Positions 12,501-24,500 of a stretch of 64,000 nt of DNA are shown here, in pieces (positions within the stretch are counted from its first letter, which is position 1; every line of letters begins with the position of its first letter). This DNA is from Bugulina stolonifera. Taxonomy: Eukaryota > Bryozoa > Gymnolaemata > Cheilostomatida > Bugulidae. Below the pieces are notes generated by a model. The model worked only from the letters and a program-made list of their open reading frames with translations, did no database searches and was not told the DNA's origin. Location: the NCBI GenBank assembly GCA_935421135.1, contig OW285190.1, forward strand, positions 930,001-994,000. The letters run 5' to 3'. A program made the translations under genes and the position numbers.

Positions 12501-15500
12501 TGCATGCTATGTGCGCATTGTATATGCTACATGCATGTGTACATTGTGTGTGGGCATGCGTGTATGCTTGTGTGATGTGCATTCTTTGTGCATTGTGTAT
12601 GCTATGTGTACATTGTATTGTATTGTTTATATGGTGTGCGTATGTTTTAGTGGATCTATAATATTCTTGAAAAGAAGAAAGAGTCCGAGTTCATTATATA
12701 CGAGGATCCCCACCCCGTTAACGGATACTTGCTGCTACCAGATCTCAAATGGGATAGAAAGAGTTTAGACAATTTATATATCTCGGCGATAGTTCACAGG
12801 TACTTACACACATGTAGGCCTAATAGGTATAGTATCTCTCTCTTGCAGTCAGTCACAGGTACTTACACACATGTAGGCCTAATAGGTATAGTATCTCTCT
12901 CTTGCAGTCAGTCGATGCGACTGGCACTGTTTTAGGCTTGGGTTTTATTACAGCTTTCCATACAGCTCTGTTGGCTGCCATGTCTTGTCAGGTATTAAGG
13001 TTAATCTCCTTGGGTTTTAGGTGTCTTTTAGCAACATCTTTAAATCTCAATCTAGGTTTTCCCAGATTTTGCGTTCCTTTTGTCGGTTGAGAATATAGCA
13101 GCTATCTTGGGAGACGGTCATTGTCCATCCTGTGCCATCTGAGGGCCTCGCCATCTGAGGTTCCTCTCTATGAGGATGTCGGCCATGCACGGCAAGTTGG
13201 CACGTCTTAGTATCTCTACATTATTGATTTTGTTATGCCACTTAATTCTCATGATGTCTCTTAGTTGTCTCATCGTGAAAGCGTTTAGTTTTTTCACCTG
13301 TGTCCTGTATATTGTCCAAGTCCATATAGAAGACCTGAAAGTACCACGGCTCTGTAGACCTTGCATTTCACCTTGATGGAGACATGCTTGTTGTTCCATA
13401 GTCTCTGCTGAAGCTTTCCAAAATCCGTGCTTGCCTTACTCATTCTGTTTGAAAGTTCCTTATTAATTTTCGCAGTGCTCGAAACAGTACTTTCTAAGTA
13501 AGTGCAGTCTGTGGCATGGACCAGTGGTTCTTGGTTTATCAAGATGGTTCTCGGCTCAGGCGGAGGGTGAAGGAGCTTAATTGGCTGGTACATGCATTCT
13601 GTCTTTTTGATGTTGATCTTCAGACTGAACTGAGCCGCTGCTCTAGCGAATCTATCTACAAGTAGTTACACATCTGCAGCGCTATGTGCCACCAGAGCAC
13701 TGTCATCAGCAAATAACATCTCTCTTACTGGGTATTTGGTAGTACAAGTCTTGGATTTGAAATGAGGCACGTTGAAGAGATCTGCCCCATGTCTTACTTG
13801 GATGTAAATCCTTTCATGAAGATCTTTGAACGCGGCCCCCAGCATAGCTGTCAAGTATAATGAAAACAGTGTGGGTGCAAGAACACATTCCTGCTTGACA
13901 CCATTAGTAACTGCAAACTCACTTGAAATCTCTGTACCTTGAACTACTTTGGCCTCCATTCCTTTGTGTAGGGCTTTCATCAGGTTAATGACATTCTTTG
14001 TGCAGCCAGAATTCTTTAGTACACTCCAGAGACCTTCTCTTAAGACTGTATCAAAAGCATTTGTAAAGTCGATGAATACAGCATATAGCTCCATATTTTG
14101 TTCAGTACATTTCTCCTGACTTTCAGTGATATTCCATGCTTCGAATTTTGCTTCGTATTTTGCTTCATATTTAAAATACGAAGGATGGAATTGGCGAAAA
14201 ATACGTATTCTCTGATCTTTGTAGGAACAATCTCCTTCGAGCGGGAGACTTTGTATTTCCGAAAATACGTAGGGATTTTTATTGCCTTCATAGGATGGAA
14301 GTAACATTCTTCGAATTTGAGCTCGCTAATGTACATGTACTAGTTAGTAGTACACTATCATTGGCTAGCGTAATGGTCTTTACGCTTGTGTAACTGTTTG
14401 TTAATAACTACATTATGCTATGACGTCAGTTTGGCTGTGCTGAATTCACATCAAACAACACGCAGCTATGTTTAACTCTTAAGGTTATTGTACTATGATA
14501 TCATAGGCAGGAAAAGTTAAATGTGTGTCCCACAAAATTGTTGAATAAAATACGAAGCATGGAATTGGACCACTAATGCAGCTTCGTAGGGTAATCAACT
14601 CCCTTCGAAGGAAAATACGAAGCATGGAAAAGCACTCTTTGCCATATTCCATAGAACTGCATTCCAATCATTTAAGTGGGCCATGGCTTTCGCGTTACCA
14701 TGTTTACTCTCTCGGCAGAGTAGAAATGGATCTAGCAGGCAAGAACAAGTCAGGACATGCTAGCATTTTCACTCTGCTGCATCGGCTGGCCGGTTTGCAT
14801 GTTTATCTGTATCCGCCACAAGGCACCTACTGGAACAGCCGACATAGGCCTTTGGTAGATGTTGTTTTTAGTTCTACAGGGGTGTCCAGCACACCCTCCC
14901 TACTCCTTGATAGTATTAGGGGAAGTTGGTTTGGTCGCCGGCAGCATGACCCAAGAAACAGGTCGTACCGGACTCATGGTTACCAGTAGCAGATGAATCC
15001 TCACACCTGACCTGACGTATAGTGTACTTACACACATTTATAGGTGTGGTGTACTTACACACATGTATAGGTGTACTGTACTTACACACATGTATAGGTA
15101 TAGTATACTTACAAACACATACTATAGGTGTACTGTACTTACACACATGTATAGGATTGGTGTACTGTATTTGCAGACGAGGAATTAAATCTCTGCGTGA
15201 TCTTACAGATGAACATTTACCTCTACTTCGGAATATTCAAAAGACGGCACTCGTAAGTACCTAGCACACTTCTGTAATACATGTACATGTTATGCTGTCT
15301 CTGCCAATACTACAAGCTTGTCACATGATAACATTTGCTGTCTGTCAACAAGTTTTGCTTCCGCCAGTTCATCACCCTCTTGGACACATTCGCTCGCATT
15401 CTCTCTCAATGTTGTAAAGATGCACAAAATTCACAACTGTGTAACTGAACCTTAGTGTATTTGGGTTTCTGTGGATCCGCTTAGAAGTATGTACGATACT

Positions 15501-18500
15501 TCCAATGGAATATTTCCTTTTAGGTGTTCTGTCCATGCGAAATACATACAATGTATACATACAAACAAACACACAAACAAACATATATTCTAGTTTTACA
15601 CCAAAGTGTCATGTGTAAATGTAAGATGTATGATGTATTTTTAGCAAGGAAATTATTTTTGAGTAGTCGGAGACTTGTTTCAAATCTATGAAAATATCAG
15701 TCCCTGACTGGGGTTTGAACTAGTGCTTGTTTGTAAGATCAGTTGAGGGGGCTCCTTAAAACTTTCAGATTCCCTCCCCTCTCACCGTCTCACATGCTAC
15801 ACAGCACTTCTATTGCATTGGCTTGACATGATAGAACTCATGGTCAAATGTTTTGCGGATTGCGCTTCTTTTTATTATACAAGCACTTCGTGCTTGGGTC
15901 TGCGACGCAAGTCTCACTGCATTAGTTGCTCGCTTCGCTCGCGTGTAATGATGGCTTGTGTTCATGTACTGGGTTCATGCATGTGCATGACCTCTGTTGA
16001 CCCAGGCATGTTACAGTGATTCCATGTGGAGTTGTGCTCCCTTGCATTAAGAAGACAACTCCAAGTCCATAGCCTGAGTTCCAACACCAATGGGTGGGGT
16101 GAGTCAGGTACCTACCCCACCCTAGGTCGGGATTAATGTCCTAAGGCTAGGGACTCGCCCCGGCAGTGATGCAGGGGGACCCGGTCCCAAGGTCCTAGCA
16201 CCACCCAGAGCCGAGATCCAGACCGGCAGCATTGCAACATATATGAGTCATCTCGATTTTCGACCCCAAATCCAATTGGGGGATGGCAGACCGTTTCGTC
16301 TTTTGTTATATGGGTTACATGTATTATCACTTTGTAATTTAACTACGAACAACGAAATTGGAAGTAGCTCTGCGCCGATCTCAATAATCTCCTCATTCAA
16401 ACTAGATGCCACATCTTGCAGCTCCCTTTGGTTTTTTGCTGACTTTGAGATGTTATATTGTAAAGTTCTTGATATCAGCTAGCACGAGCCACTTGTTGCC
16501 CGTAGGTCCGAATGTTCTTTCTTGTGTTTATGCCCTCATGGGTATGACCCTATGCTAGTTGTGCTGGCTTCCGGTTCTATGAGGAACTTAGGCTAAGCGA
16601 TTCCTAGTTAAAACACCACAAAGTATATAGAGGTGCCTTTTATTGCAGTTCAAAGACCAACCGACTACTACAGCAAGATGCTCTCATTTATATAGTGAAC
16701 TCACTTTCAGTGAGGGAGCTACCAGGAGCCCTGGGGGTGACCAACGTTCGGCCCTAAACAAAATTATACATGATTATAGATGCTGAAATAAATCATATTA
16801 GCTCAGGGAAAAGTACAATAAAATGTCTTCATACTTTAATTATGCCAAATAACTGTCTATCGATCCTTGAAATATATACATAGCCTTATAATATACATAG
16901 TATTGACAATGTAGTGGGAAGGGCGACTAGGACATAGCTGTGGGCACCTGAGGGCCGAGGTAAAGCGGTCGGTCCTATATGACAAGTTGGGCGGAAAAAG
17001 GAAAAATAATATATTTATGTATATTATATTCATGAATACATTGGGTCGGCCATTAAAAGCACATTCAGTCTAGTATTACATGCAAGGTTAACTATTGTCC
17101 TTAGCTGACAGCTCACTGCAATAAATATTTTATATAGTCTGGAATCAAGAGTCAACATTGGGTTTTACCATAGTATATTGATATACATGTACCAGGTACA
17201 TGTATGTGCCTCATAGGATGCATCATGCATGATGCCTGGCTAAGGCTACTTTATAAACTGAAAGGTGGCAATTTGTTGAGGTGGCTCCCGGGAGCCCCCT
17301 CAACAAACCATGATTTTTTGAGGGGGCTCCCGGGAGCCCAGAGAGCCCCCTACAAAAAAGCACTGGTTTGAACCTGGGCCTCTACCACACCTAATCGCCT
17401 AGCACAGTGAACAGAACACGCTACCACTACACCAGCTCAGCAACCTGAAAAAAGGAAGCTTCACCAGTCAGCAGTAGACATGCTCTGAGCGAACTGCACG
17501 CGTGGGATCCCTCTTATTATGGCCACCTTGCGCCTTACAAGATGTTAGGGCGTTTAGCCATTTTTTTATATATATTGTGATGTATTTTTAGCAAAGAAAT
17601 TATTTTTGAGCAGTCAAAGACTTGTTTCAAATCCATGAAAATATCAGTCCTTGGCTGTTGTTTTGTAAAGGATGCCGGGTGAGCTGCCACTTTTAAGGCA
17701 GCACCACCTGGATGCCTTCACCGCTATACCGACTTACAAAGGTACAGTCAGCTTGCCACTTGTAAGGCAGGCTTGACTAGTCCCTTTGTACCTGCTGGCT
17801 CCCTGCCAAGTATTAGCCTGCTAGCCTGCTGTGTACCGGCTAATGCCCTGCAATGTACCGTACCGGCTAATGTATTATTATGTTAACCGCAAACAATCAA
17901 GTGTCAGCTTGATGCCGGTTGACTGCTAATTAATCTGTAAAGTAAATGCCTGCCAAGTGTCCAAGTGTATAGTGCTGTTTATTATGACAAAAGAGGCATA
18001 GCAGAACATCTGCTCTGCTTATATAGCATAGCAAAGACCGAAGGTCAATAGATACCGGCTGACTAATACAACATTATAAGCCGGCATCAGTAGAAAAGCA
18101 TAATGATACAAATTATTGGCACATGCATATACACGTAGAATATGGAGACAGGTTATTGGCATACTAGGTATATGCATACAGAATTATGTGTGTAATATAA
18201 TATTATTATAAAATGTAGAATATCATAGCTAGTGTCAAAACCCACCACAGTTTGAACCCGGGGCCTCTGTGCACCTAATCGCCTAGCACAGTGAACAGAA
18301 CATGCTACCACTACACCAGCCCAGCAACCGGAACCTTGAAAAAGGAAGTTTCACCAGTGAGCAGTAGGTTGCTGAGCTGGTGTAGTGGTAGCATGTTCTG
18401 TTCTCTGTGCTAGGCGATTAGGTGCCATAGAGGCCCCGGGTTCAAACAACAGTCAGGGACTGGTATTTCCATGGATTTGAAACAAGTCTCTGACTGCTCA

Positions 18501-21500
18501 AAAATAATTTCCTTGCTAAAATGCATCATATGTATATCTTACATTTACACATGACACTTTTGTGTAAAACTAGATATATGTTTGTTTGTGTGTTTGTATA
18601 TTATGTATATTAAATATTAACATATTTATGTACTTTGCTCTGTACATGTTATGTACATGTACTTGCATGTATATTGTGATAGACTGCTATTGAGGATAAG
18701 TATGGTGTGTCCAGCTCCAAAATCAGAGCTTACTTCCACTACCAGCCCAGCTACTACCACTTGCATGTTCACTTCAATCAGATAAAGAACATAGCAGCAG
18801 GTTTGTTACCTCTATAATTATAGTACATGTTTTACAAGCACATGTATAAAATAGTAAAGGGACATTTCGAAACCGGACGTTCCCAAAACGTTCGTTTGGA
18901 AAACTGCCAATCCAAAACTGTGTAAACATTTTATTAAATTTAGAAGAACACAACTCACAGATAATTATTTTTAGTGTTTTAGCAATTCAAACAAAAAATA
19001 TAGTATTGTAATGTTTTGGGGGTTGTGTGTATGTGGTCCTAAAACCCCATGTCCAAAATGAAGAACCTATGAGTGGTGCTAGGTTTTCTCATTACATAAA
19101 AGATCAACAGGTACTAGTAGTCCAATGACTACTCAGACGACCCATGTGGTCCCGAGTCAATGCTTGTTTACTATACTGAGAAAGAGTATGTTCCGACCTA
19201 GCAGGAAGTTCTGGAGGCAAGGTCGAGGACCTTGACAACTGGAACGACCAATACTACGAAGATAATAAGACTCTACATAGGTGTAATGAAAATTTGCCTC
19301 TTGTACAAGGGGGAAAAGAGAAACTGTTATTTATATGTGTGCCGGCAAAGTAGTTATCTCTCACGTTGGAATGGTGCCCAATGTACTCAAGACAAATAAC
19401 ATCACAAAGGGTTCTATATGCAAGGCAGCTTAGTTCAAAAGACTGTGAAACCAACAATCGAGTTCACTTGCATATTGTGAGCAACAACTTAAAGCATGCA
19501 GAATGAAGCTAGGTACTGGAATTAAAGTTAACGTAGCCCCGCGCATAATTACAGGAGTAGATATTACATAATTTAATTGCTAAGTCTAGAAATTTAAGTA
19601 ATTCATTTTGGTTGTGGAATATTACTATTTGTAACTCATACTTCTAGTCTAGGATCAATTATTTCAACAAGTACAAATTTTATGAACAGCAAACTAATAA
19701 ATTTTACTGGAAGTTGAGATTAATTTGAAAGAAACAATTATGCCGTCTACAATTATTTTGGAAGTTTTAGTGAGGTCTAGTATCCCAGATGAAAATTTCT
19801 ATTTAAAGAAAGAGCTGTTTGAGTTTCTAACACATTTGTAATAACTATATTTTAAACCATAAGCTAGTAAGTTTACAACACAATTTTATTTCTACACATT
19901 TGCACAAAAATAATAGAGAAGTCCTATAATACTAACAATTACTTAACTAAGAAAAAATATAAGTACAAAGTTGCCATGCTAAAATATAATAACTTGCCTT
20001 TTGACAAAGTAGACCTTGGTCCAAGAGGTACGTATACAAATGGTAGTTGTATTTGTTCTCCAGTGAACGAATGGTAAGGAACAAAGTTTTTCGCTCAGTT
20101 TTATACATGTATACTATATGTCATAGCAGTCTGTCGGTTCGACAACGACTGTCTCCACTTTGTTCTAATCAGACGCCTCCAACCGTCTCTATTTCTCGCC
20201 TTCATTTGCCAACTATTTCTGTCAACATCCAACTTCTTCATATTTCTCTTGACGGTATCTTTGAATCTCAACCTGGGCCTTCCCTGATTTCGCTTTCCTT
20301 TCTTTAGCTGAGAGTAGAGGAGTTGTCGAGGCAGGCGTTCATGGTCCATTCTCTCAGCATGTACAAGCCAACTCATATTCATCTGGATTAGGATGGATTT
20401 CAGGGATGGCAACCCTGCTCTCTTCAATACCTCAACATTGCTGATCTTGTCCCTCCAAGAGATACCCATGATAGATCTTAGATGACAGTCGATCAGTTTG
20501 CACACTGTAAACAGTCCATGTCTCAGCACCATACAGCAAGGCAGCCAACACAGTAGACCGGTATACTTGACACTTAACTCGGATTGGGACATGCTGGTTT
20601 GCCCAGAGTCTTCTCCCCAAGTTTCCGTACACCGCACTAGCACTAGCACACCCGCACTAGCACACCCGCACTAGCACACCGCACTAGCGTTTCCTATTCT
20701 CAGGGAGATTTCTTTATCCAGCTTAGCATTGTCAGCTATTGTGCTTCCCAGGTATTTGAAGGTTTTACACTGTTCTAATGACACTCCATTGATGGATACG
20801 GTGGTCGGTAGGGACACATCACTCAGGAACTTTGGAGGCTGATAGAGACACTCTGTCTTCTTAATATTTATCTGGAGACTACCGTGGCCGATTTCTGCCA
20901 CACAGTGTAAAACTAAATTGCGATTTACATGATAATGAATCCTAAAATAAATGAAATAAAAATTAAGTTCACCTGAAATAAAATAAATCATGTGAAACTA
21001 AGCTGAAAGTTAAATAAAATATGAAGTTCATATGAAACTGAAAGTGAACTCACATGAAACGAAAACGGCAAACGCCTGAAACCAAAATGCCAATTCACAT
21101 GAAACAAAATTTATGGGCGTTACTTATTGTTGCAAAACGAAACTACACCTCCACCCTGGCGTAGAGATACACTTGCGTCTTTGAGATTACTGGGTATTAT
21201 TAATAATTTGATATAGTAAATGTCATCAATTTAGTCCATTGATTTTTATATTTTCACATTATTATTGAAATACTCAAAATAAAGGAATTAGCACCAAATG
21301 AACAAATGTAGCAGTTAGTAATACTCTCGCAGTACTAATAAGATCGAGACTTGAGAGTACAACTCTTTTACTATATTTTGTAATAGTTTTAATGTAATAT
21401 TAATAGTGATTTTGTAATGTTGCAGCAAAATTTATCATTGAATCACAAAAACTCTAAACAAGTTGTAAATATTTTTGATAAAATGTTATCTTATTTTTCG

Positions 21501-24500
21501 AGACTGTCAAAATGTAAATTTAAATACTTATTTTTTATTAAAAATACTGTAAATACTCTCATAAAAGCGTGTTGTTACTAATATTCGCCTTCCTACAAGT
21601 AGGTTGATGAAATACATATTATGCTTTTATTTGCATCTAAAGTAAACACCAAAATACAATTAAAAATACCAAAATAACGGACCATTTCCTGTCACACCAC
21701 TCATGTACTAAATGTAGTTTCGTTTTGTTGTTCTGAGTAACACCCCTAACTTTCATTTCAGGTGAATTGCAATTTGGTTTCATGTGAGTTCACTTTCAGT
21801 TTCATAATATGAACTGCAAATTTTATTTAAATATCAGTTTGGTTTCACATGATTTTTTTTTTCAGGTAAATGTAATTTTTATTTCATTCATTTTAGGATT
21901 TAGTATCATGTAAATTGCAATTTAGTTTCACATTGTGTGGCAGAAATCGGCCACGGTAGGAGACTAAACTGTCTTGCAGCAGTAGCAAATCTGTCGACTA
22001 GACCTTGGATACCATCAGGTGTGTGAGCCACCAAAGCGCTATCATCTGCAAAAAGCAATTCTCTCACCAGTTTAGTGGTTGTTTTACTCCTCGATTTGAA
22101 GTGAGCTACGTTGAACAGGTCTGCTTCTTTCCTTGTTTGGATGTAAACTCCTTCCTGGATGTCCTTGAAAGCTACCTCAAGCATGGCAGACAAATAAAGT
22201 GACTATATATAGCTGCTAAAAATAGCTTGGTGTTGTGATTGGATCATTTGGTGCCCAAAAACCGGCAAAACAACATAAATACAGATTTAGGTGTGTTCCG
22301 CTAAAGGTGACATAAATTATGAAATTCACACCGCAAAAGAGATTATGGATCAAGGTGGTGCTTGGTGTATTAAAAAAAAACCAATATGAATAGCTAGTTA
22401 AATATGGTGTCATATCTAGGCTTGACGTAAAGTAAAACGGTCACATCAGTCAACTGAGGGCAACAATTATTAATATGCAAGTCTATCTCCTGGTGTGAGC
22501 ATGGAAAAGATAAGTTATAATAAATGTCTAGGCTTGACGTAAAGTGAGCATGGAAAGAAATTATGATAAGTTATATTTAATAAACCATAAAAAACAGGAC
22601 ACAATAATTAAAGTTGTGCAAATGTGTAAGCTATAGAATATATTGTGTATAGAGTAACTATTAAATAGATGTATAGACGTATAGAGTAAAGAGTCAATAT
22701 AATTTAGTGTATACATGGTGTCCCTGCTGCCACAGCTTATATAAGTAGTATAGAAGTGTCTTTATTGGGATCCAAGCATCAACTGAGAAAATGAACATAA
22801 AAACAGTGTGCTTTATATACTATTAGAACTTCCTCCGGAAGTTTCGGTAACGAGGCCGACGTAGTGTCGTAAAAGGCCGGCGTAGTGTCGTCCGGAAATT
22901 GCACAGCAAGATGGCGGCCGGAAGCCCGATGCCCGACCCATAACATGTCGGGTTCGACAAAAGATGCTTAAAATCATCCAATTCATGTGCAAAGTAAGTA
23001 TCAAATAATTCTAAGAGGTCGGCCCTCTTTACATGGGTATAAAAAGGACATAATTGCTCAGTAATGCACATTCTAAGTATATAAAAGATTATTTACTACA
23101 GATACAAGTTAATACAAGCAAGTTTATGCAATAAGTGTTCATAATGTCTGAGGGACCCCTCTCGGAGGATGGGGCCGAGTCGACCTAACCATTACAATAT
23201 ATGGAAAACTGCCAATCCAAAACTGTGTATATTACATTTAGAAGAATACAACTCACAGATAATTATTTTTAGTGTTGTAGCAATTCAAACAAAAAATATA
23301 ATATTAGAAATAAAATTTAGTTGGAGTTTCTAAGTGGTTGTTTTCTAAACGACCGTTGTCGTAACATCCTGTTTCAAACTGACATTTTCGAACAGTCGCA
23401 AATTCGTATACTGTACTCTGGGTTTTCAGCACGCGTTTAAAAGATAGCGATTTTGGTAAATATGGGCTTGAGAAGGGCATAACGCGATTTTAATTTACGA
23501 ACCCCACCAAAAGTTGATTTTTATTTGACGACCACAAAGGTACAGGGTTGTGGTAAAATGTGGTGATACAAAGTGTGATGATACAAAAGTACAAAATATT
23601 GTATAGTAATCTGCAAATAGTGAACTTCAGATTAGTATACTGCAAAAAAGTGCTTCTCTGTTTGGCTTGGCCATGATGTACCATGGTAGTCCTTACACTG
23701 TGCATGCAATCTTAAGGCAATCCCTATTTAGTTGAATATAAAATTGCACCTGCAGTAATCCTATGTGGCATTTACAGATGAAATTAGTATTGTATAGCAC
23801 TAATCTTATGAAAAAATGACAAAAAGTATAATAGTGCTTCAGTGGGATTCAAACCCACGTCCATTGGAATAACAGTTAAACACTCTACCACTTGAGCTAT
23901 CAGATCAGTAGCGCTTTATGTGAAAATTAGCCATAAATGGTGTAGGCTAATGAAAACAACACGTTTACAACAGTTTACTAATACGAATATTATTTTTTAA
24001 CGAGTTCAATCCCCTCGTTAAAACGTTAAATTAAAATCACGGGAATAAAACCCAGCGTACAGTATAATGTAGAGGTGGAACGAGACTCGAGATTTCTCGA
24101 GTCTCATATCGACTTGTCTTGTCTCGAAAGTCGTCTCGAGATGGCAATTAGCATTTGAGACTGGTAAACAAATAGCAGCTAATAATTTTTATTTCTAATA
24201 AATTAATAATTATAATACAACTAATTGCTAATCAATAATAAATCTATCAAATAAAAAAATCATTATTCAAATTATTTAGTAATACTACCTACATGTACAT
24301 TCCCGGCACTGATTTCCTAGTAATAGCATTGCAGCTAACGCTGAGCTACTAGTCCATCACTACAAGTCATACAGAATTACTAACGACTGTCAAGCAGCAC
24401 TCCCACAGTGCAATGTTATGTCCTTACCAAAAGTTGTCTACTCGTGAGATTATTTCATTAAAGGAAACATAACTCCATACTAATTTGTCAAATTACATTT

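Larger units (their letters stand above)
15253..18682 (+). other. DCPS intron 4 (3.4 kb)
   Basis: GTAAGT donor and TGATAG acceptor. The intron contains the second copy of the dispersed repeat (15738-15880), a SINE-like element (15885-16300), a GC-rich inverted module (17272-17355) and three tRNA-like modules. Between these I see no coding signal. Confidence 0.8.

Noticed and set aside
14576..14989. 137-codon plus-strand ORF in DCPS intron 3
   Set aside because: It starts in a MITE, lacks motifs, and lies between LINE and minisatellite; treated as unassigned repeat.
23838..23914. Functional tRNA gene
   Set aside because: The T-arm and A/B boxes are good, but the acceptor halves do not pair and the anticodon stem is weak; listed as a tRNA-derived repeat.
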